Origin: an uncultured euryarchaeote
GTDB taxonomy: Archaea > Nanohalarchaeota > Nanosalinia > Nanosalinales > Nanosalinaceae
Assembly: GCA_937132175.1 (NCBI GenBank)
Contig: CAKZNU010000038.1
Location: 1 to 9,796, forward strand
Reading direction: 5' to 3'
DNA length: 9,796 bases
Numbering within the stretch: position 1 is the stretch's first letter; each line of letters begins with the position of its first letter. The notes below the pieces were generated by a model that was given only the letters and a program-made list of their open reading frames with translations, ran no database searches and was not told where the DNA came from. The position numbers and the translations under genes are program-made. Shown here piece after piece: positions 1 to 6,605 of this stretch.

Positions 1-428
1 CCTGAGATGTTTGTTGATCTTCTGACCGGCCTCTCTGACTCTGACTCCAGCTCTCCCAAGTCCCCAGAGCATCTGTCGTCGGGACCTATCGGCACCGTCA
101 TGTTTGTATGTATCTCGTCTTCCGTCGTGTGAAAGCCTACGGAAAGCTGGTTCATAGGCAGGTTATGTACCGTGCCGGAAACCTTGAGGTCTCTGCCTGT
201 TATCGCGGTCGCAGCCTCCCTGAGGTTTCCTGTATCCGAGTTTTCCAGGAAGCTGTTGAGGTCGCCTGTTTTCTTCAGGGTCAGGCTCAGATCACGTGCT
301 GATATACCTCGCTGGAAGCTGCTCCAGTCCTTTGCATCCGGCATCTGGACGGCCCCGAATGCAAAGGTAAACAGTATGGCGGATGCCAGAAGTGCCTCTA
401 TGGAGTATCCTGCTCCCTTCATTGCCAT
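1..428 (-). CDS. Pilin-like secreted/anchored protein, partial (C-terminus beyond left edge)
   Basis: The reading frame starts at ATG 428-426 and stays open for 142 codons to the window edge, so the C-terminus is missing. The N-terminus reads MAMKGAGYSIEALLASAILF. A short basic leader ending in KG is followed by a Ser-x-Glu element and about 18 hydrophobic residues. This resembles archaeal class III-type prepilin signals, except that Ala replaces the usual Gln after the KG cleavage site. The rest (about residues 30-142) is soluble, polar and likely extracellular, with one Cys near residue 125. A GAGGTG ribosome binding site (434-439) lies five bases before the ATG, inside the end of the upstream gene, whose stop it overlaps by 10 bases. 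It is the last visible member of the pilus operon and probably a minor pilin or tip/anchor subunit. That role is inferred from the N-terminus and neighbours, since no named family is recognised in the body. Confidence 0.75.
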   Translation of the reverse strand, partial: MAMKGAGYSIEALLASAILFTFAFGAVQMPDAKDWSSFQRGISARDLSLTLKKTGDLNSFLENSDTGNLREAATAITGRDLKVSGTVHNLPMNQLSVGFHTTEDEIHTNMTVPIGPDDRCSGDLGELESESERPVRRSTNIS

Positions 429-1270
429 GAAAGCACCTCTATCCTCATCGGATGCATCGAGTTTTCCGTGGAGTATGCCGCATACCTGTTGAGCTTCGTT
501 ACCGACGAGGAGATATCTACCGCCGATCCCACGGTCTTGACCTGGTGGGTAAGTACTACCAGGTCTCCTGTCTTGGCACCTGCGTTGTCAAATGATGAAA
601 CCTCGAACCGGTCCCCGTTTTTAACAAGTCTTTCCCCTTCCGTGTATCTCTCTGCCGTGGTGAAGTCCCATCCTCTGCTGGAGTCTATCATGTACAGGGT
701 ATCGTAGATGCCGTTGTGAGATGTCGTCAGGAACCTGTAGGTATTTCCCTGTACAGTCTCCTGTCCGTACCCAACCCTGTTACCTGAGGATCTGTACTGG
801 TCGTTTTCCGGCTCCTTGATTGAAGGGTTTCGAGGCGGTCTTGTTCTCGTAAACTCTTTTTCCGTGTTCAGTATCGGTGTCAGTATAAACTCGAACCTGT
901 ACTGGTTTTCGATTCCTGCAACCTCCCGGAAACGTGTGTAGTTCAGCTTCTCCGTGCCACGGGTAGACAGGGAGTTAAGCTTCTCAGAGTCTATAACGTA
1001 GTGATCCTGTGCGAGCCCCACCTGTTCAACAGAGTCTATAGTATCTTGATTCCTCTCCCAGTCTGTACCTCCGGTGCCGTAGCTATGTCTTCCGGCTGAT
1101 GTCATTAATGCCTCGGTAACTCTGCGTGCCTCCAGGTTTACCGTTGCCCGGTCGTTTCTCTCTGATATCTGTCCGACATAGTCGGCTGAGTCAAGCAGTA
1201 TCGCCGTCAGCACAATTATTATGAACAGAGACGATGCCAGAAACTCCAGAGAAACCTGTCCCTTTCTCAT
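419..1270 (-). CDS. Class III-signal pilin-like protein (minor pilin candidate)
   Basis: This is a 283-residue protein beginning MRKGQVSLEFLASSLFIIIV. The KGQ-V-S-L-E-F pattern matches the class III (DUF361-type) archaeal prepilin signal. In methanogens such a signal is cut between G and Q by EppA; here that is expectation, not evidence. One hydrophobic helix (residues 10-26) is followed by a long polar ectodomain without cysteine and with a proline/charge-rich stretch at about 141-158. At 283 residues it is larger than a typical structural pilin, which suggests a minor, tip or adhesive subunit. The ATG (1270-1268) overlaps the TGA of the upstream platform gene as ATGA. It is preceded by GGAGG at 1280-1284 with a nine-base spacer, so the start is well supported. 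The next gene begins before this one ends. Confidence 0.83.
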   Translation of the reverse strand: MRKGQVSLEFLASSLFIIIVLTAILLDSADYVGQISERNDRATVNLEARRVTEALMTSAGRHSYGTGGTDWERNQDTIDSVEQVGLAQDHYVIDSEKLNSLSTRGTEKLNYTRFREVAGIENQYRFEFILTPILNTEKEFTRTRPPRNPSIKEPENDQYRSSGNRVGYGQETVQGNTYRFLTTSHNGIYDTLYMIDSSRGWDFTTAERYTEGERLVKNGDRFEVSSFDNAGAKTGDLVVLTHQVKTVGSAVDISSSVTKLNRYAAYSTENSMHPMRIEVLSWQ

Positions 1271-2325
1271 ATTCCCGCGCCTCCAACTATGGTTACATAC
1301 GCCACGAAGGCTATAGGAAGCATGATGAGAGCATGTTTTATGCCTGCGCTGGGCGTACCCTCTTTTATCTGTCCTGCTACTGCGGCCGTAGAGACTCCCT
1401 GAATCATAAGCATGAGGAACAGTAATGCTTTGTAGTACGCCATCCTGCCGTAGGCATACTCCTCTGCGTACTGGGAGTCCAGAGGTACCTCTCCGGAGGA
1501 TATATTATCGGGTACGAAGCCGAATATCTTTGAGGTTCCACATATAGGTCTTGCAGCAACTATGTCTCCGTTACAGAAGTTTGTGGGCCCGCCTCCTGCA
1601 CCTCCCTCTCCTCCTCCACCGATCGCCCCCTCTAAACCCTGTATGGCTCCGTCCTCTGTGGTTCCGAGCCCTAATAGCTGTCCGAGCATAGAGTATATTC
1701 CTATGGTTATGCCTATGAAGAGGAAGAATATGACGTACATTATGAAGAGCTGTTGCTGCAGCTTGGCGTTTTTATCCTGTATAACATTTCTCAGTCTTGC
1801 GGCGTCATCGGATACAGACTCTATGACGCTTGTGATGTCGCCCCCAGACCTGTAGCTCTGTATAATTATGGAGATCGATTCCTGTATCACTGCGGAGGCA
1901 TCCATCCTTCTTGAGAACCTCTCCATCACGTCAGGAAAAGGGATACCCCAGCTCAACTCGTTGTATATACGTCCTATCTGATTGTTCAGTCTCCCGTAAT
2001 CATTCTCCGTTGCGGACTGAAAAGCCCTTACAAGTGTCATTCCTCCTCTCTTTGACTCTGCCAGGTCAGAGAGGAAGTCCGGGAACTGGTTTTCCATCTG
2101 TGTAACAGACCGGTTCTTGAGGAAGCTCACGATTCCATACGGCAAAACACCGGCAAGTATACCGAGCAGGAGGGTGATTCCCCCGATCTGGTTTGAGACG
2201 GTCAGGAAAAGCATCAGTCCTATCGCGACTATCAGGCCTCCTCCCGCTACTGAGGCAATCACCACCTTGTCCTCCGTGGAGTAACCCGGCTTGTACTCGT
2301 CCTCCCTGAAAAAATCCAGATCCAT
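1267..2325 (-). CDS. Type IV pilus/archaellum membrane platform protein, T2SSF (TadC/PilC/ArlJ-like), second copy
   Basis: This inner-membrane platform protein is expected to couple the cytoplasmic ATPase to pilin insertion. Numbering below uses the GTG at 2328, which gives 353 residues. Predicted membrane segments lie near 22-44, 48-69, 192-215, 298-320 and 330-351. A T2SSF-type cytoplasmic helical domain (about 80-190) contains FPDFLSDLAES and the SYRSGGDI element. The C-terminal part carries the archaeal ArlJ/PilC signature: IQG at 309-311, AGQ at 318-320 and GIKH at 329-332. Between membrane segments 3 and 4 sits an unusual loop of about 80 residues, with a glycine run (237-247) and two cysteines (252, 263). 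The ATG at 2325-2323 (TGATG overlap with the upstream stop) and a GTG three bases earlier are both possible starts. A GGAGGT motif lies eight and five bases upstream of them, respectively. I chose the ATG. The gene is intact and lies directly after another, interrupted platform gene. Confidence 0.92.
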   Translation of the reverse strand: MDLDFFREDEYKPGYSTEDKVVIASVAGGGLIVAIGLMLFLTVSNQIGGITLLLGILAGVLPYGIVSFLKNRSVTQMENQFPDFLSDLAESKRGGMTLVRAFQSATENDYGRLNNQIGRIYNELSWGIPFPDVMERFSRRMDASAVIQESISIIIQSYRSGGDITSVIESVSDDAARLRNVIQDKNAKLQQQLFIMYVIFFLFIGITIGIYSMLGQLLGLGTTEDGAIQGLEGAIGGGGEGGAGGGPTNFCNGDIVAARPICGTSKIFGFVPDNISSGEVPLDSQYAEEYAYGRMAYYKALLFLMLMIQGVSTAAVAGQIKEGTPSAGIKHALIMLPIAFVAYVTIVGGAGI

Positions 2326-2714
2326 CACATTATACCTCCAGGTGATATACCGTTTACAAACAGTATAAACATCCCTGAGATAAGCGGCAGACCTATGAAT
2401 ATTGCGACAGTCTGTAAAGCTACAATAGTGCCTGCATTAAGTCCAAAGGAGCTCATAACGGCTGACATAGCTGTAAAGATGATGGAACCTACTACGACCA
2501 CCGTGATATACATCTCGACAAGTAAGCCAAGCTGGTCGGCAAACTTCTCTATTCTCCTCTGGTAATCATCCATAAGCTTCGAGGATCTCTGTCTCAGGAA
2601 GTCTTTCTCCGACCCACCAGTTGTCAGAACGTGTTCAAGACCTCTGAGAAGTTCTTCAAAGTCTTCACTTGGAGTGCGCTCTGCTCCCCTCTTTAGAGCT
2701 CTTGAAACGTCCAT
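2325..2714 (-). CDS. C-terminal half of first platform protein (T2SSF/TadC-like), downstream of in-frame amber
   Basis: This 129-residue segment begins MDVSRALKRGAERTPSEDF. It is the second half of a T2SSF cytoplasmic domain (the element HVLTTGGSEKDFL is the family's conserved turn), followed by two predicted membrane segments (about residues 66-91 and 98-122). It lies in the same frame as the 2724-3197 segment, separated only by TAG and three codons (Thr-Phe-Gly). No ribosome binding site precedes its ATG: the upstream bases read ACATTTGGA. Independent translation is therefore doubtful. Joined, the two halves would give 290 codons, a normal size for a single-domain TadC-like protein. It is best read as one gene with a nonsense codon, although a functional two-piece protein or codon readthrough cannot be excluded. 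The TGA end overlaps the ATG of the second platform gene. Confidence 0.8.
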   Translation of the reverse strand: MDVSRALKRGAERTPSEDFEELLRGLEHVLTTGGSEKDFLRQRSSKLMDDYQRRIEKFADQLGLLVEMYITVVVVGSIIFTAMSAVMSSFGLNAGTIVALQTVAIFIGLPLISGMFILFVNGISPGGIM

Positions 2715-2723
2715 TCCAAATGT

Positions 2724-2726
2724 CTA
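2724..2726 (-). other. In-frame amber (TAG) codon interrupting a platform gene
   Basis: On the coding strand the bases read AGA GAT ATA TAG ACA TTT GGA ATG GAC. The family domain is continuous in one frame on both sides, so only this single codon breaks a 290-codon gene. One base change from GAG, CAG, AAG, TTG, TCG, TGG or TAT/TAC would create it. TAG also ends two other genes in this window (the thermosome and the 94-residue membrane protein), so there is no sign that TAG is generally reassigned here. Confidence 0.85.
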
Positions 2727-3197
2727 TATATCTCTGCTTATCTTCTCTGCCTCGTTGGATACCTCTCCATACTCATCCACGTCCGCAAGCTCTCCAAACA
2801 TCTCTGAGATCGATGTTCCGGTTCCTGCCAGCGTTGAGAGATACATAGTGGCGAAGGGAAGCATGTCTCTTATCTCCCGGCCTCTGCTGTTTACACGCAC
2901 ACCAGGGTAGGCATAGAACACCCCGATTGAGAGCAAGGACACCAGTAAGGAAGCGATCAATGCCTGTAAGAGTCCGGTTAGTCCTGAACCTATAACGAGG
3001 ACCGTTCCCAGTGCGGCAAGCACGAAACCGGCTATCAGGCCTGTACTGAAGACTGCCGTGGCTATGTATTCCGGCAGGGACAGAGCAATATTTGCCCTGT
3101 TGAGCCTCATGTTCATGTCCTCCAGGTAAGGTACCAGCTTCAGGGCTGTAGATCCTACCTGGTCGAAGCAGAACTCTCCGTAGCTCTTAAGGTCCAT
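2724..3197 (-). CDS. N-terminal half of first platform protein (T2SSF/TadC-like), ending at in-frame TAG
   Basis: This 157-residue segment has a cytoplasmic N-terminus, a long hydrophobic stretch (about residues 45-97, probably two membrane helices) and the first half of a T2SSF domain. That half includes LPFATMYLSTLAGTGTS (about 113-129), typical of archaeal PilC/TadC proteins. The frame ends at TAG 2726-2724, directly after ...EAEKISRDI, in the middle of the cytoplasmic helical bundle. Family members continue there with a hydrophobic/Gly-x-Asp turn and an amphipathic helix, and that is exactly what follows in frame (TFGMDVSRALKRGA). The start ATG (3197-3195) lies inside the end of the ATPase gene, an 11-base overlap, so translation is likely coupled. 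On its own this half lacks the C-terminal membrane anchor pair and is unlikely to work as a platform. Confidence 0.82.
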   Translation of the reverse strand: MDLKSYGEFCFDQVGSTALKLVPYLEDMNMRLNRANIALSLPEYIATAVFSTGLIAGFVLAALGTVLVIGSGLTGLLQALIASLLVSLLSIGVFYAYPGVRVNSRGREIRDMLPFATMYLSTLAGTGTSISEMFGELADVDEYGEVSNEAEKISRDI

Positions 3198-4893
3198 CGT
3201 TGATGTTTTCCGGCTCCTCAGAGTTAAATGTTTGGTCTACCTTTTCCAGTATCGATTCAGGGTCAGAGTAGTAACGATCAAGTATGTCTCCCACCTTTCT
3301 GTAGTGTTTTATCTGTTCCTCCTGCATCCATCTCAGAACGTGCTGTCTGTTTCTCAGCTCCTTCTTAACGTCTTCATAATCCATTCCAGACTGGTCTGCG
3401 ATGTCCTCAAGAATCATGGAGTTGTTCTTAACGTAGTATTCATCGGTCTGTGGGTCCCAGCCGAATACCTGGTTTGAGTCTATGCCTTTTCTCTTGTCGT
3501 ATCCACGTACCTCGTACAGACCCATAATCCGTCTTATGTAGGTTCCTCCCCTTCTGATCCTGGCTATCACCATAATCATGTCCAGAGTCTCTATCAGTGA
3601 AGGTGAGAGGTTGATCGGCTCCGTCGTTAAGCGATCCATAAGCATCTCCAGTGAGTCTGCGTGGATCGTCGAGAGCCCTGTGTGCCCGGTTGCCATCTGC
3701 TGGAAAAGGATGTACGCTTCCTCTCCACGTACCTCTCCAACGATAATATACTCCGGTCTCTGTCTGAGAGATTCCTTGAGTAGGTTATCCATAGTGACCT
3801 GTCCACCCTCCTCCGCGGAGGATCCGAACCCGGATCTCGAGACCTCCGGAACCCAGTGATCGTGGGGAAGCCTCAGCTCGGGGGTATCCTCGATTGAGAC
3901 GATCTTCTTTCCAGGTCTTATGAAGAGGGAAAGTGCGTTGAGCTGTGAGGTTTTTCCGGCTCCTGTGGTCCCGGATACCAGAATAGATTTTTCGTGTTCC
4001 ACAAGCATCCAGAGGTAACTCATCATCCGTGGATTCTCCGTCTCGTAGTCCATCATATGTACAGGGGTCAGCGGATCCTCTGTAAACCTCCTTATCGTAA
4101 AGTTAGATCCTTTGCGGGCGATATCGGTCGCGAGTGTTGCCTGCACTCTTGAGCCATCCGGGAGCGATCCGTCCAGCAGAGGACTTGAGACCGAGATGGA
4201 CTTTCCACAGCGCTGGGCAAGCTTCATGACAAAGCTATCAAGGTTTTCCTCGTTAGACCATGAGAGATTCGTTCTTATGGATCCGAAACGAGGATTCCTG
4301 TGGTATGCGTATACAGGTATATCGAGGCCGTCACAGGATATATCCTCTACCTCGGTGTCGTTCATCAGGGGCTGTAGCTTTCCAAGGCCTGCGAAGTCTC
4401 TCTTTGTGTAGTAACGAATTATCTCTCTCTGGCTGTCCGGGACATCAATGTCGTACTTATCGACTATCAGATCGATCTTTTCCTCGAGATAGTCCTTTGC
4501 CTCCTGTGACTCAAGTTCCTCGAAGTTGACATCGAAGCTTCTCTGCATTATCTCTACGATTCTGGCGTAGGCCTCCTCTGCCTGATCATCCAGCTCAGGC
4601 TCTACAATCCTGTAGACGAGTTCGCCCTGTTCCTCGTCCCAGGCAATGTGTGCCCAGGCATAGACTACTTCCCCTTCATCTGGATCTGCCGGAACCAGAG
4701 GATAATGTATATCCACATCGGTCAGGTCATCTTCCTCGGCTGCCTCCTCAACCATCTCCTCGTCGAACTCTCCCGGCGTCGGAAGACCTACCCCTTTTCC
4801 AGAGGCCTCCTTTTCCTCTTCCTCCTCTTCGTAGTACTCCGGATGCTTTATCTTCCGGAGCCGGCCCACAAGGTTGTTTATCTGCATCGCCAT
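3187..4893 (-). CDS. Type IV pilus/archaellum-type assembly ATPase (PilB/TadA/ArlI family)
   Basis: This cytoplasmic hexameric secretion ATPase would power pilin assembly on the membrane platform. Numbering from the TTG at 4896 gives 569 residues. They contain LPDGSRVQATL (245-255), Walker A GTTGAGKTS (309-317), an Asp box IVSIEDTPE (332-340), Walker B EYIIVGEVRGEEA (382-394, catalytic Glu388) and a His box GHTGLSTIHADS (404-415). All the family's key motifs are present. The first 100 residues are very acidic, with a run of six Glu at 23-28. The upstream TGA overlaps ATG 4893-4891 as TGATG. An in-frame TTG lies three bases earlier, with GAGG upstream, and another ATG lies at 4887, so the exact start may shift by one to three codons. 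I chose ATG 4893. The platform gene follows with an overlap. Absence of an adjacent ArlH favours a pilus over a true archaellum, but ArlH could lie elsewhere. Confidence 0.95.
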   Translation of the reverse strand: MAMQINNLVGRLRKIKHPEYYEEEEEEKEASGKGVGLPTPGEFDEEMVEEAAEEDDLTDVDIHYPLVPADPDEGEVVYAWAHIAWDEEQGELVYRIVEPELDDQAEEAYARIVEIMQRSFDVNFEELESQEAKDYLEEKIDLIVDKYDIDVPDSQREIIRYYTKRDFAGLGKLQPLMNDTEVEDISCDGLDIPVYAYHRNPRFGSIRTNLSWSNEENLDSFVMKLAQRCGKSISVSSPLLDGSLPDGSRVQATLATDIARKGSNFTIRRFTEDPLTPVHMMDYETENPRMMSYLWMLVEHEKSILVSGTTGAGKTSQLNALSLFIRPGKKIVSIEDTPELRLPHDHWVPEVSRSGFGSSAEEGGQVTMDNLLKESLRQRPEYIIVGEVRGEEAYILFQQMATGHTGLSTIHADSLEMLMDRLTTEPINLSPSLIETLDMIMVIARIRRGGTYIRRIMGLYEVRGYDKRKGIDSNQVFGWDPQTDEYYVKNNSMILEDIADQSGMDYEDVKKELRNRQHVLRWMQEEQIKHYRKVGDILDRYYSDPESILEKVDQTFNSEEPENINDGP

Positions 4894-5297
4894 CAAGACG
4901 GCCTCAGGGCAACAGTATTCTGGATTTTTGTGAGCCTTGCGTCCCCGGTCTCTATCGACCCTTCAAAATTAACCGAATCGTTGAACTGGAGCTCCGTAAC
5001 CTCGGTTTCTCCACCTACTGTTATTCTCAGAGAGTCATCTGTAAAGCCCACGGTGTACTCACCTTGATCCTGTTTTGGTAGGTTCAGAGTAATATAACTT
5101 CCGGAAGATGCCTCCCGCAGATTATGGACCGCCGTAAGTACCTCGGAACGGATAGCGGTAAAGTCTCGTTCCCCTATCGCATCTATGACAGAGCTCCTGT
5201 ACCCGGAGTAAAGTGTTATGGATGCTGTAGCAACTATGACGCTGAGGCCCAGTGATAGAACGGTTTCTACCGCAAGATACTGTCCTTTTCTGTACAA
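4893..5297 (-). CDS. Small pilin-like protein, TTG start
   Basis: This 134-residue protein begins MYRKGQYLAVETVLSLGLSV. A short basic leader ending in KG is followed by Gln and, at mature position 6, a Glu within a hydrophobic helix (about residues 8-30), a prepilin-like arrangement. The remaining ~100 residues are polar and beta-rich in appearance, with no Cys. The start is a TTG (5297-5295). It is supported by an AGGTGA ribosome binding site six to seven bases upstream and by the lack of an ATG that would keep the signal. That binding site contains the TGA stop of the gene before it. The gene is tightly packed between another pilin-like gene and the ATPase. It is probably a minor pilin, by context and N-terminus only. 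Confidence 0.8.
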   Translation of the reverse strand: MYRKGQYLAVETVLSLGLSVIVATASITLYSGYRSSVIDAIGERDFTAIRSEVLTAVHNLREASSGSYITLNLPKQDQGEYTVGFTDDSLRITVGGETEVTELQFNDSVNFEGSIETGDARLTKIQNTVALRPS

Positions 5298-5301
5298 GTT
5301 A

Positions 5302-5982
5302 TCACCTCAGATCAACGCTTACCACTGTTCTTGACCTGTCAAGCCTCTGGCCGCTCGAGATTCTAAGTCCTTCGTCCCCGAGGTCCTCTCTGGTACCCAG
5401 GTTTCTGAGTGAGACCTCGGAGCCTCCGCCCGAGACCGATCCTCCATCTGCTTGAATATCTACCTTCTCCAGAGGCGTAGAGGCATCCTCGGAGTAGAGG
5501 TTTCTGAACTCCACGCGGTATCTAACCGATGATGGCCGTGACTTCGCCATAAGAACAGATCCTGAGTCCTCTCCTTTGATGGCGTAGTCTCCAGAGCCTA
5601 TCGACAGGTTCTGTATTACGTCTTCGTTCTGCGGTTTCAGTATAGTCCATTTTCCATCAGGATACGGTGCGTTACCGGAGTTTACAACAATATCTATGTA
5701 GTCGGCGTCTTCGTTGACCCTCAGAAGCTGTACCTCGTAGTCACTATCACTGAGATCGAAGGATACGGATCCAGAGCCTCCTTCACCTGCCTCGCTTACT
5801 CTCTGTATCTCCTGCCTCAGGTTTATGGTCTTTTGCTCCACAGAGTCGAGATCGTTCTGTGCCTGTCTCTTATCCAGGATAGGCTGGCCCCAAACATAAA
5901 CTACAGAGGCCGTTGCCACCGTCAGACCTGTCAGAAGTACTACGGTAATAGCCTGTGCCTGTCCTTCACGACTCCGGAACAT
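5302..5982 (-). CDS. Pilin-like protein with coiled stalk and beta-rich head
   Basis: This 226-residue protein begins MFRSREGQAQAITVVLLTGL. It has a basic leader ending in EG, Gln at the expected +1 position and a hydrophobic helix (10-31), with no Glu at +5. Residues 38-64 look helical and charged, like a pilin stalk. They are followed by a Gly/Ser linker (about 66-73) and a beta-rich region. In that region IDIVVNSGNAPYPDGKW resembles the strand-turn-strand pattern of Ig-like ArlF/ArlG or pilin heads. A second Gly/Ser-rich stretch lies near 180-187. It is the first gene of the main operon and has its own TATA box, placed so that transcription would begin close to the ATG. The protein could be a structural or a minor pilin, or an ArlG/ArlF-like component; the sequence does not decide. 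Confidence 0.8.
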   Translation of the reverse strand: MFRSREGQAQAITVVLLTGLTVATASVVYVWGQPILDKRQAQNDLDSVEQKTINLRQEIQRVSEAGEGGSGSVSFDLSDSDYEVQLLRVNEDADYIDIVVNSGNAPYPDGKWTILKPQNEDVIQNLSIGSGDYAIKGEDSGSVLMAKSRPSSVRYRVEFRNLYSEDASTPLEKVDIQADGGSVSGGGSEVSLRNLGTREDLGDEGLRISSGQRLDRSRTVVSVDLR

Positions 5983-6004
5983 GTAAACATGATGCTGCTG
6001 CCTG

Positions 6005-6013
6005 AATTTAAAC
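6005..6013 (-). promoter_or_regulatory. TATA box for the main pilus operon, leaderless-type placement
   Basis: The minus strand reads GTTTAAATT, centred 27 bases upstream of the ATG of the 226-residue pilin-like gene. Archaeal TATA boxes lie about 26-27 bases before the transcription start, so the transcript would begin at or very near the ATG. No Shine-Dalgarno motif is seen before that ATG, which agrees with a leaderless message. It follows a T-rich tract that probably ends the upstream pilin transcript. Confidence 0.65.
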
Positions 6014-6024
6014 TTAGCCTGATG

Positions 6025-6036
6025 AAAAAAGAGAAG
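6025..6036 (-). terminator. T-rich terminator after the second pilin gene
   Basis: About 20 bases after the pilin TAA, the coding strand reads CTTCTCTTTTTT, a pyrimidine tract ending in six T. Archaeal terminators are commonly T-rich tracts without a strong hairpin, and no clear hairpin is visible here. Together with the TATA boxes on both sides, it suggests the second pilin is made from its own short transcript. Confidence 0.55.
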
Positions 6037-6057
6037 ATATGGAGAATTTGAGATTTG

Positions 6058-6564
6058 TTAACAGGTCTCGTCTCCTGTCGTAGTCGGTCTACACGAGTAG
6101 GTGTAGGTCTTTGAAGTTCCCGTCAGTCTGACTTCAAGCGTTGTCTCCTCTGTTACTCCTGGGAACGGAATACCTGTCTCGCATGTGAACTGCTCGTTTG
6201 GATCAAGAATCTTTGAGTTCTCTGCTGTGAAGCAGTTTGCCTCTGCGCCTGATCCCTGTCCACTTGCTGTAACCAGGAACGCCGTGGTGTTACGAGCCAC
6301 TGATCCTGAGTTCGTTACAGTCATCTCAACTGTAACATCGTCACCTGGATCAGCCGAGTTTATGCTTCCGTTTGCCCTGACCTGTGTGATCGAGATCCTT
6401 GTGTTCTGATCCCTCTGTTGGTCATCAAACTGCTGTGCAGGATCGCCCACCAGGGAGTTAAACTGTGTGTAGACCACACCGACTGCTCCTACTGTCACCA
6501 TGAGCAGCAGCACAATCGCAATAACAGGTGTGATACCTTTCCTCTCTCTACTGAGATCTATCAT
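6058..6564 (-). CDS. Type IV pilin (archaeal 'KGITPVIA' class), candidate major subunit
   Basis: This 168-residue protein has the leader MIDLSRERKG, then ITPVIAIVLLLMVTVGAVGV. That is the classic archaeal type IV pilin N-terminal domain, with cleavage expected after the Gly at residue 10. The mature protein would have an N-terminal filament helix and a beta-sandwich head. The head contains DPGDDVTVEMTVTNSGSVA (about 72-90), an Ig/CARDB-like strand pattern. Four cysteines (111, 128, 158, 168) could form two disulfides, and the last is the C-terminal residue. Potential N-glycosylation sequons are N65-G-S and N92-T-T. The gene stands alone between a TATA box at 6591-6600 and a T-rich terminator. 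It has no ribosome binding site, consistent with a leaderless or very short leader. That arrangement, plus its typical pilin size, makes it the best major-pilin candidate (inference). Confidence 0.9.
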   Translation of the reverse strand: MIDLSRERKGITPVIAIVLLLMVTVGAVGVVYTQFNSLVGDPAQQFDDQQRDQNTRISITQVRANGSINSADPGDDVTVEMTVTNSGSVARNTTAFLVTASGQGSGAEANCFTAENSKILDPNEQFTCETGIPFPGVTEETTLEVRLTGTSKTYTYSCRPTTTGDETC

Positions 6565-6590
6565 GCTTACTCAAACTATGTCGAGACTGG

Positions 6591-6600
6591 TTTAAATAAG
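6591..6600 (-). promoter_or_regulatory. TATA box for the second (candidate major) pilin gene
   Basis: The minus strand reads CTTATTTAAA, preceded directly by CAAA, which resembles the purine-rich BRE. Its centre is 31 bases upstream of the ATG at 6564, so a start site about five bases before the ATG is predicted. It lies in a 41-base gap between two pilin genes, the only spacer that separates them. Confidence 0.62.
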
Positions 6601-6605
6601 TTTGA

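Noticed and set aside
2724..2726. Pyrrolysine or general amber reassignment as the explanation for the internal TAG
   Set aside because: TAG is the natural stop of the thermosome, right after its typical Gly/Met tail, and of the 94-residue gene. No Pyl tRNA or synthetase is in the window. It remains possible only as a special case, so it is kept as one option in the finding and not as a call.
4648..5081. Two overlapping plus-strand open frames of about 140 codons
   Set aside because: Both lie opposite the acidic N-terminus of the ATPase and a pilin-like gene. Glu/Asp-rich coding on one strand naturally leaves long open frames on the other.
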